From: Oscillospiraceae bacterium
Lineage (GTDB): Bacteria; Bacillota; Clostridia; Oscillospirales; Oscillospiraceae
Assembly: GCA_017646545.1 (NCBI GenBank)
Contig: JAGCMI010000142.1
Location: 1-11,477, forward strand
DNA length: 11,477 nt
Reading direction: 5' to 3'
Shown: positions 6,641 through 11,477 of the stretch, in pieces
Layout: every line of letters starts with the position of its first letter
Numbering within the stretch: position 1 is the stretch's first letter
Program-made: the position numbers and the translations under genes
The notes under the pieces: generated by a model
Database searches by the model: none
What the model was told of the DNA's origin: nothing
The model's input: only the letters and a program-made list of their open reading frames with translations

Positions 6641-8974
6641 TTACAGAATGTTGAATTTTACAGTAACAGAGTCGGTCTGGGCGGTGGAGATGGTCAGCGT
6701 TGCTTCGCCCTTTCTGCCGGTGGTGCGGACATAAGTGCCGCACATGCCGCCTTCAGCGGTGACGACGGCAGGACCCACCAACTGCGCTTCGCCTTCCAGT
6801 TTCAGCAGCACGGGAATCTGGGCGTAGGGGGCGATATTGCCATTTGCGTCCAGCACACGGATGCGGACAGCGGCCGTATCGTAGCTGGCCTTTTCCTGCA
6901 GCTCGGTGACGGAAGGGGTAACTTCCAGATGCAGCGCAGCGCTGGGACAGTAGATCCGGCTTGCCACTACCTTGCCGCCGGTTACGGCATCTACACGCCA
7001 AACGGTGGCGGCGCCGCCCCAGTTGCCGATGTACTTGCCGTACAGATCCCATGCGACCTTGTAGTCGATCTTATAGCGAAGGGCCATGGCAGCCAGGTGC
7101 ATTTTATCTGCAACAGAGAGGTATTCCAAACCCTTTTCCGCAATGGTCAGCAGCGCCTTGCGAACAGCGTCTGCCTTCTTCTTGTCGTAACCTTCCTGGG
7201 TTTCCAGCAGCTGACCCACAATATCGTCCATCACAAAGGGACTGTGGGGCAAGCCATTCCAGTGACCCTTTTTCAGTTCGGTGACGAAGAGATCGTTTTT
7301 GTACAGCAGTACCTTTTCTGCATTGCTGAAAGCATATACTGTGCCCAACTGACCGCCGGGATAATCACCGATGTCCATGGGGGAGGAGATGCTGAGCACC
7401 GGCTTCTTTTCCTGCTGGCTGGCATACACATCCGCAGCCAGCTTGGGATTGCGGTGGAAGTCCAGTACACCGTGGTAGCACACCCGGTCACCGGAACCGA
7501 AATCCTTGTGGGTGGGATAGTCAAACATGCACCAGCCGAAGCAGCCGCAGTGCTCACCGGAAGCGGCGGCAGCGCTCTGCACCGTAGCATGGCGCAGGGC
7601 ATGCTCCTGTCGGCGGCTCCAGGTGTCAAAGGATTTGGTGGGGAACATGTGGCCGTTATGCTCGGAAACCAGCAGGGGCTTGTTCATGTCCGGGGTTACC
7701 TTCTTCTTCAGACGCACACCGGGATTGTTGCCGATGTGGGAAAAATCGTTGTAAGCATACACATCTTCCAGTAAGCTGCTCTTGAGGATGCAGCGCACAC
7801 CGGAGGTGGGACGGCTGGGGTCCAGCTGTCGTGCCAGGGCGTTGGTGCGCTCGTACATTTCGTCACAATCGCCGCTTTCGTTGATGCGTACGCCCCACAG
7901 CACGATGCTGGGGTGATTGCGGTACTGCAGCACCATTTCTCTGGTGTTTTCCACCGCCTGCTCCTGCCATTTTTGATCACCAATGTGCTGCCAGCCGGGA
8001 ATCTCGGTAAATACCAGCAGACCCAGACGGTCACACTCATCAATAAAATATTGGCTCTGGGGATAGTGGGAGGTACGCACCGCGGTGCAACCCAATTCTT
8101 CCTTCAAGATGCGGGCATCTTCCCGCTGCAGGCTTTCCGGTGCGGCATAGCCCATGTGCGGGTAGCACTGGTGGCGGTTGAGTCCACGGAGGAAGGTTTT
8201 CTTGCCGTTGAGGTAGAAGCCGTCGTTTCTAAATTCGATGGTTCTGACACCGAACTTCACTTCCTGCACATCCTGCACTTTGCCATAGCCGTCCAGCAAC
8301 TCACATTTCAGGACATAGCGGTGGGGATCCTCTACGCACCACAGCTTGGCATCAGGGAAACTCAGGTCGGCAGGGGATGAGGTCTCCCGGGTCAGCAGGC
8401 ATTTGCCGTTTTCTTCCAAAATAGAAAGCCGGCAAAGCTCGGCGCCGTGGGTTTTCAGTTCCACATGTACCAAATCATATCTGGGAGTGGTGACGAAAAT
8501 ATCTTCGATGTAACTCTGCTCCCGTACATCCAGCCAAACTTCCCGGTAAAGACCGCCATAGGTCAAATAGTCGATGACGAAGCCGAAGGGGGGCGTGGCG
8601 GGATTTTCCGTGGTGTCCAGTTCCACAGCAATCATGGCCTCTTCGCCAATTTTGACAAAATCGGTGATTTCAACACGGAAGGCGGTGTAGCCGGTGCGGT
8701 GGTGTCCTGCTTTCTGGCCGTTGACATAGACTGTGGCAATGTGTCCGGCACCGTCAAACTGCAAAAACAGTCGCTTGCCGGCATATTCCGGCAAAATGGG
8801 CAACTTTCTGCGGTAGCCGCAGATCATCTGATATGCGTTGTGATCGCCGTAATGATTGGGCAGATCCGCAGCGTTGTGGGGCAGGCGAACAGCGGTGCTG
8901 CTGCCGTGGCCCAGCGCGAAACTTTCTGACCATGCGGGCGTAAATTCCCAACCGTTGCAAATACTTTGCATCAT
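6641..8974 (-). CDS. Glycoside hydrolase family 2 protein (beta-galactosidase-like)
   Basis: This encodes a 777-residue GH2 enzyme that would cleave terminal beta-linked sugars by a retaining mechanism; the sugar cannot be told from sequence. Domains in order: an N-terminal jelly-roll sugar-binding domain (about 1-150, with YVNGQKAGHH and YGGLYREVWL), an Ig-like domain (about 155-245), a TIM barrel (about 250-520), a helical linker (about 560-650) and a C-terminal Ig-like domain (about 665-777). The probable acid/base is Glu366 in WGVRINES. The probable nucleophile is Glu438 in LLVSEHNGH. No signal peptide is present, so it should act in the cytoplasm on imported sugars. The first of two adjacent ATGs is chosen; AAGGAG (8986-8981) lies 6 nt before it. 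It follows the phosphoribosyltransferase gene by 59 bp across a hairpin. No transporter or sugar regulator is nearby. Confidence 0.88.
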   Translation of the reverse strand: MMQSICNGWEFTPAWSESFALGHGSSTAVRLPHNAADLPNHYGDHNAYQMICGYRRKLPILPEYAGKRLFLQFDGAGHIATVYVNGQKAGHHRTGYTAFRVEITDFVKIGEEAMIAVELDTTENPATPPFGFVIDYLTYGGLYREVWLDVREQSYIEDIFVTTPRYDLVHVELKTHGAELCRLSILEENGKCLLTRETSSPADLSFPDAKLWCVEDPHRYVLKCELLDGYGKVQDVQEVKFGVRTIEFRNDGFYLNGKKTFLRGLNRHQCYPHMGYAAPESLQREDARILKEELGCTAVRTSHYPQSQYFIDECDRLGLLVFTEIPGWQHIGDQKWQEQAVENTREMVLQYRNHPSIVLWGVRINESGDCDEMYERTNALARQLDPSRPTSGVRCILKSSLLEDVYAYNDFSHIGNNPGVRLKKKVTPDMNKPLLVSEHNGHMFPTKSFDTWSRRQEHALRHATVQSAAAASGEHCGCFGWCMFDYPTHKDFGSGDRVCYHGVLDFHRNPKLAADVYASQQEKKPVLSISSPMDIGDYPGGQLGTVYAFSNAEKVLLYKNDLFVTELKKGHWNGLPHSPFVMDDIVGQLLETQEGYDKKKADAVRKALLTIAEKGLEYLSVADKMHLAAMALRYKIDYKVAWDLYGKYIGNWGGAATVWRVDAVTGGKVVASRIYCPSAALHLEVTPSVTELQEKASYDTAAVRIRVLDANGNIAPYAQIPVLLKLEGEAQLVGPAVVTAEGGMCGTYVRTTGRKGEATLTISTAQTDSVTVKFNIL

Positions 8975-8993
8975 GGAGTTCTCCTTATCTCTT

Positions 8994-9021
8994 AAAATTG
9001 GCCCGCCGGAATGGGCGGGCC
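8994..9021 (-). terminator. GC-rich hairpin between the phosphoribosyltransferase and GH2 genes
   Basis: A perfect 8-bp GGCCCGCC/GGCGGGCC stem (9000-9007 with 9014-9021) has a 6-nt loop. On the minus strand it is followed by AATTTTAA, a weak T tract. It starts 12 nt after the phosphoribosyltransferase stop codon. It is likely a partial terminator that lowers read-through into the glycoside hydrolase gene, for which I could not find a convincing separate promoter. Confidence 0.6.
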
Positions 9022-9033
9022 GATAAAAGTTTT

Positions 9034-9669
9034 TTATAGCTTCGAGAAACCGTAGCTGTTGACCAGCGCATCGATCTTCTGACCGGCCTTGCAGTAGGGG
9101 CAGTCCCGATAATCATAGCTGGCGTAATCCGGCAGGTCGCTGATGGAATAGATGGAGCGCACAGGATAGCCGTCGATCTCATCGGTGGCGCGGTAAATGG
9201 CGGCAACACCGGCCACCTGACCACCGTAATAGTTGATGGCTTCAATGCTCTTGCGGGCAGTATGACCCGTGGTGACGGATGCCATCAAAATCAGCACATG
9301 CTTGCCCCGGATCATGGGCTGGATGTTATCCCGGAAGATCATTTGAGAGTTATTATTGTATTCCGGCTCTACTACATAAATGGTCTGATGGGCGTTGATG
9401 GTGTGGAAACCGCTCTTGGTCAGTTCCTCGGCCACGAATGCACCCAGTACAGCGGTGCCGTCCAGACAGATGATGGTGTCCACCGGGGTGTCGTTGATGA
9501 AGTGGGAAACCAGCTGATAGGCGCTGGCCTTTGCTTCGCTGACACGGGTCTTGTGATAGGTGATATCAATGTAATAATTGATGTGGCTGTGATTGGTGGC
9601 GAAATGGCCACGGGCAATTCGAAGGGGGACATTGCCTCGACGGTGGGGAAGGTGTACCAATTCGATCAT
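9034..9669 (-). CDS. Phosphoribosyltransferase family protein (PyrE-like)
   Basis: This encodes a 211-residue protein of the type I phosphoribosyltransferase fold, closest in feel to orotate phosphoribosyltransferase-like proteins of Clostridia. Such enzymes transfer ribose 5-phosphate from PRPP to a base. The PRPP-loop region reads VLILMASVTTGHT (125-137). The glycine-rich end TTG is kept, but the acidic pair that normally precedes it (as in EDVITTG or VDDVITTG) is Met129-Ala130 here. A core strand/helix TIICLDGTAVLGAF (65-78) and a C-terminal CPYC pair (Cys190, Cys193) are also visible. AAAGGAGG lies 8 nt before the ATG. The gene has its own promoter and a structured leader ending in a terminator-like hairpin. 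It may be a catalyst with an altered site or a regulatory binding protein. The substrate is not assignable, so no gene symbol is given. Confidence 0.82.
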   Translation of the reverse strand: MIELVHLPHRRGNVPLRIARGHFATNHSHINYYIDITYHKTRVSEAKASAYQLVSHFINDTPVDTIICLDGTAVLGAFVAEELTKSGFHTINAHQTIYVVEPEYNNNSQMIFRDNIQPMIRGKHVLILMASVTTGHTARKSIEAINYYGGQVAGVAAIYRATDEIDGYPVRSIYSISDLPDYASYDYRDCPYCKAGQKIDALVNSYGFSKL

Positions 9670-9689
9670 ATTCGTTTCCTCCTTTGAAT

Positions 9690-9750
9690 AAAAAAGGCGT
9701 TTTTGTCAGCCGGCAACATCAGCGTTTCTGCCGGTCATCAAAAAACGCTT
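9690..9750 (-). promoter_or_regulatory. Attenuator-like leader of the phosphoribosyltransferase gene
   Basis: On the minus strand the transcript would start near 9750. Its first bases (9748-9739, GCGTTTTTTG) pair with 9705-9697 (CAAAAACGC, one bulged base). Inside this are CCGGCA/TGCCGG (9734-9729 with 9715-9710) and then TTTTTT (9695-9690): a terminator 20 nt before the start codon. The same 5' segment (9749-9743, AGCGTTT) can instead pair with AAACGCT (9727-9721) in the terminator loop, and that pairing excludes the terminator. This is the layout of a transcription attenuator. No PyrR-type site or known aptamer was recognised. Alternatively it may simply be the terminator of the upstream Nudix gene. 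Confidence 0.5.
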
Positions 9751-9756
9751 TTTTTG

Positions 9757-9786
9757 ATTATACTATATTTATAGATGTGTTGGCAA
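9757..9786 (-). promoter_or_regulatory. Promoter of the phosphoribosyltransferase gene
   Basis: Read on the minus strand, TTGCCA (9786-9781) and a perfect TATAAT (9762-9757) are separated by 18 bp. The predicted start near 9750 is about 80 nt before the ATG. The promoter lies in the gap between the Nudix stop codon and this gene. Confidence 0.75.
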
Positions 9787-9822
9787 GAAAAATCTGTTGC
9801 TGCATCCACTAAAAATAAAGCA

Positions 9823-10335
9823 TCAATCTTGTGCAGTTTGCTTTTGACGCAGTGCCGGTGCCTGACGGATGAACTGCTGGGCGATTATATGGCAGATCTC
9901 TTTCCGCTCGATCATGCGGTAAACTTCATCCAGCGTGACCCATTTGGCATCCACAGTCTCCCCGGGCAGAAGCACGATCTGCTCCAGAGGGGTCTGACGG
10001 TGAATACAGTAATAGTCGTAAAAGGCGATATCATCCCTGCCGGTGTCCATCAGTTCAAATTCATGCTCCTCGGCAGCGATGCCGGTCTCTTCAAACAGTT
10101 CCCGTCGAATGGCCTGCAGACTGTTTTCACCCGCTTTTGCGGCACCGCCGGAATTCTCCCAAGTGCCGGCAAAGGTTTTTCCGGGTGCCCGCTTGGTCAG
10201 TAGTACCTTGCCGTGCCCGTCATATACCCATACGCAGACCACCAATCCATATTCCCCGGCTTTCCATTTGCTTCCTCTGCGGTGAAGCCGGCCGGTTTTG
10301 CAGCGGTCTTTGTCGTAAATGTCGTTCCATTCCAT
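9823..10335 (-). CDS. Nudix hydrolase
   Basis: This encodes a 170-residue Nudix protein, a family that hydrolyses nucleoside diphosphates linked to other groups or isomerises isopentenyl diphosphate. The full Nudix box G-x5-E-x7-REL-x-EETG-I is present at 64-86 (GAAKAGE then RRELFEETGI), so the metal site looks intact. The N-terminus (WNDIYDKDRCKTGR) and the KRAPGKTFAGTWENSGG segment resemble the Idi-like/YfcD-type branch rather than MutT, but the substrate is not predictable. The ATG at 10335 is chosen over an upstream in-frame ATG at 10428. The AGAGGTG ribosome site (10347-10341) lies 5 nt before it, the family match begins there, and a promoter sits just upstream. The earlier start would place the promoter inside the gene. 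No terminator is seen before the next promoter. Confidence 0.88.
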   Translation of the reverse strand: MEWNDIYDKDRCKTGRLHRRGSKWKAGEYGLVVCVWVYDGHGKVLLTKRAPGKTFAGTWENSGGAAKAGENSLQAIRRELFEETGIAAEEHEFELMDTGRDDIAFYDYYCIHRQTPLEQIVLLPGETVDAKWVTLDEVYRMIERKEICHIIAQQFIRQAPALRQKQTAQD

Positions 10336-10353
10336 ACTTTCACCTCTAAGATA

Positions 10354-10382
10354 AGAATACCACTTATAAAGTAAAAACGCAA
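10354..10382 (-). promoter_or_regulatory. Probable promoter of the Nudix gene
   Basis: On the minus strand TTGCGT (10382-10377) and TATTCT (10359-10354) are spaced by 17 bp. The start would fall near 10347, giving a very short leader that begins at or near the AGAGGTG ribosome site. The short leader is somewhat unusual, so the call is moderate. Confidence 0.5.
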
Positions 10383-10460
10383 GCGATTGAACCCTCGGGG
10401 AGAAAAAATACCGGTTATGCGGTTGCAAAGGGGAGCAGAAGGAGGGGAATTTTGCGAGAA

Positions 10461-10488
10461 AAATAAAAAACCGGGGAAAAATCCCCGG
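10461..10488 (-). terminator. Isolated minus-strand terminator upstream of rpoB
   Basis: On the minus strand a perfect 7-bp CCGGGGA/TCCCCGG stem (10488-10471) with a TTTT loop is followed by TTTTTTATTT (10470-10461). This is a textbook terminator, but no minus-strand gene ends here; the nearest gene to the right is rpoB on the plus strand. It would end a transcript from the minus-strand promoter at 10591-10619. Confidence 0.8.
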
Positions 10489-10584
10489 AAAAGTTTAGAA
10501 ATATCATTGACAAATGAAAAATGGTGTGATACAATGGTCCTCCATAGTGTGTTATTATGCCCATTTGTGCCCATTCTCATTTAC
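10465..10584 (-). ncRNA. Candidate ~120-nt RNA antisense to the rpoB leader
   Basis: The unit is defined only by a near-consensus minus-strand promoter (10591-10619) and a strong minus-strand terminator (10461-10488) with no convincing coding frame between them. The first 40 or so nt would be complementary to the 5' end of the rpoB leader, and the rest would run through the rpoB promoter. A frame from an ATG at 10580 runs on past the terminator and has no ribosome site. I match it to no known RNA family. Alternatively it is a leader of the Nudix gene that is terminated early. Confidence 0.35.
10507..10535 (+). promoter_or_regulatory. Sigma-A-type promoter of rpoB
   Basis: A perfect -35 TTGACA (10507-10512) and TACAAT (10530-10535) are spaced by 17 bp. 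Transcription would start near 10542, about 166 nt before the rpoB start codon, and the leader folds into a long hairpin. Confidence 0.82.
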
Positions 10585-10611
10585 GAGAACATAATACCAC
10601 AGAATATGGAG
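10540..10611 (+). promoter_or_regulatory. Long hairpin in the rpoB leader
   Basis: Starting at the predicted transcript 5' end, 10540-10546 pairs with 10605-10611 (7 bp). After a small internal loop, 10548-10559 pairs with 10590-10601 (12 positions, one mismatch). The top carries TTCTC/GAGAA (10574-10578 with 10585-10589). The unpaired side holds two copies of TGCCCATT (10558-10565 and 10568-10575). A short ACTG/CAGT stem followed by TTTTT (10612-10631) comes next, too weak to call a terminator. The fold could control rpoB, protect the transcript end, or, as DNA, be a two-fold operator. No known leader family was recognised. Confidence 0.5.
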
Positions 10612-10619
10612 ACTGTCAA
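10591..10619 (-). promoter_or_regulatory. Minus-strand promoter facing the rpoB promoter
   Basis: On the minus strand a perfect TTGACA (10619-10614) and TATTAT (10596-10591) are spaced by exactly 17 bp, predicting a start near 10584. It points toward the rpoB promoter, whose own start is near 10542, so the two transcripts would overlap by about 40 nt. The -10 box lies in the right arm of the leader hairpin, so chance resemblance cannot be excluded. Confidence 0.5.
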
Positions 10620-10707
10620 GAAGCAGTTTTTGAAAGTATCAACTGTTCCTGGCGTATCAAATAGTAAGCAACACACAATTCAGGCTTAGGCCGAAAGAAA
10701 GGCTGTG

Positions 10708-11477
10708 ATGAACGATATGGAAATGGTCAAGGACATGATGTTCGGCAAGACCATGCGTAAGTCCTACGCAAAGCACAAGGAAATCCTTGAGATCCCCAAC
10801 ATGCTGAAAATCCAGAAGGACTCCTATCAGTGGTTCCTGGAGGAAGGCCTGCGTGAAGTCTTTAAGGATGTAGGCACCATTACTGACTTCTCCGGTAAGC
10901 TGGAGCTGTCTTTCCTGGATTTCACCATGGAGGACAAGCCCAAGTACACCATCGAGGAGTGCAAGGAGCGTGACGCTACCTACGCAAAGCCTATCAAGGT
11001 TCGCGTGCGTCTGCGCAACACCGAAACCGAGGAGATCAAAGAGCAGGAAATCTTCATGGGTGATTTCCCCATTATGACCAATGGCGGCACCTTCGTGATC
11101 AATGGCGCAGAGCGTGTCATTGTTTCCCAGATCGTCCGCAGCCCCGGTATGTACTACGGTGACGAGGTGGATAAGGCTGATCAGCACACCTATACCGCCA
11201 CCGTCATTCCTTACCGCGGTGCTTGGTTGGAATACGAAACCGATAACTCCAATGTTTTCTGGGTTCGTATCGATAAGAACCGTAAGCTGCCCATTACCTG
11301 CCTGATCCGCGCTATGGGCGTGGACACTGACGAGAAGATCAAGGCCATGTTTGGCGAGGATGAGCGCATCCTGGCCACTCTGGAGAAGGACTCCTGCAAG
11401 ACTCGCGAAGAATCTCTGCTGGAGATCTACCGCCGCCTGCGTCCCGGTGAGCCTCCCACGGTGGAAACCGCCATCGC
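10708..11477 (+). CDS. rpoB: RNA polymerase beta subunit, N-terminal part (3' end outside window)
   Basis: This is the first 256 codons of RpoB, the catalytic beta subunit of RNA polymerase. Recognisable stretches are [54 protein letters not shown], and the highly conserved [20 protein letters not shown]. These fit the beta-protrusion and the start of the beta-lobe. The frame is open to the window edge, and the rifampicin region lies beyond it. The ATG at 10708 is preferred because GAAAGG ends 5 nt before it. GTG at 10705 is too close to that site, and ATG at 10717 and 10723 are further away. An in-frame TAG at 10687 limits the start. The ribosome site is weak for so highly expressed a gene. 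The upstream neighbour is a Nudix gene on the other strand, not rplL. Confidence 0.96.
   Translation, partial: MNDMEMVKDMMFGKTMRKSYAKHKEILEIPNMLKIQKDSYQWFLEEGLREVFKDVGTITDFSGKLELSFLDFTMEDKPKYTIEECKERDATYAKPIKVRVRLRNTETEEIKEQEIFMGDFPIMTNGGTFVINGAERVIVSQIVRSPGMYYGDEVDKADQHTYTATVIPYRGAWLEYETDNSNVFWVRIDKNRKLPITCLIRAMGVDTDEKIKAMFGEDERILATLEKDSCKTREESLLEIYRRLRPGEPPTVETAI

Noticed and set aside
6635..7774. A 379-codon plus-strand frame opposite the GH2 gene, and further plus-strand frames at 7913-8380 and 8447-8929.
   Set aside because: All are shadows of the GH2 coding sequence, which has catalytic residues and a ribosome site. The 6635 frame also starts inside the shared terminator.
9721..9755. 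Plus-strand terminator (AGCGTTT/AAACGCT followed by TTTTTTT).
   Set aside because: No plus-strand gene ends here, as both neighbours are on the minus strand. The symmetry is better explained by the minus-strand leader structure.
10387..10689. A 100-codon plus-strand frame between the Nudix gene and rpoB.
   Set aside because: It overlaps the minus-strand terminator, the rpoB promoter and the leader hairpin, and its product is low-complexity with no recognisable domain.

Overview
This window looks like a Clostridia chromosome segment, most like Oscillospiraceae/Ruminococcaceae. The basis is the moderately GC-rich coding, strong AGGAGG-type ribosome sites, sigma-A-like TTGACA/TATAAT promoters, and family-level resemblance of Obg, MgtE, YmdB, YhaO/YhaN and RpoB to Bacillota proteins. 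No species can be named from the sequence alone. No tRNA, rRNA, CRISPR array, insertion sequence or phage gene was found, so most of the window is core chromosome.

Left block (1-6640, all plus strand). The window opens inside obgE, a ribosome-assembly GTPase, which ends at an intrinsic terminator. A consensus promoter then drives a 275-nt structured leader and mgtE, a magnesium channel, which also has its own terminator. Next is a probable operon of three overlapping genes with its own promoter: a ymdB-type phosphodiesterase, a YhaO-like SbcD/Mre11-type nuclease, and a YhaN-like SbcC/Rad50-type ATPase with a membrane hairpin. It ends at a bidirectional terminator shared with the converging gene.

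Middle block (6641-10382, all minus strand). Read in transcription order, it holds a Nudix hydrolase with its own promoter, a phosphoribosyltransferase with its own promoter and an attenuator-like leader, and a large cytoplasmic family 2 glycoside hydrolase. A GC-rich hairpin separates the last two.

Right block (10383-11477). A 370-bp intergenic region holds a strong plus-strand promoter, a long hairpin leader and the start of rpoB, which runs off the window. The same region has a near-consensus minus-strand promoter facing the rpoB promoter and an isolated minus-strand terminator. Together these could define a ~120-nt antisense RNA.

The protein-coding genes are mostly familiar. The unexplained structure lies in three leaders (mgtE, the phosphoribosyltransferase, and rpoB with its opposing transcript). 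All RNA claims rest on hand-drawn base pairing and need covariation or RNA-seq support.
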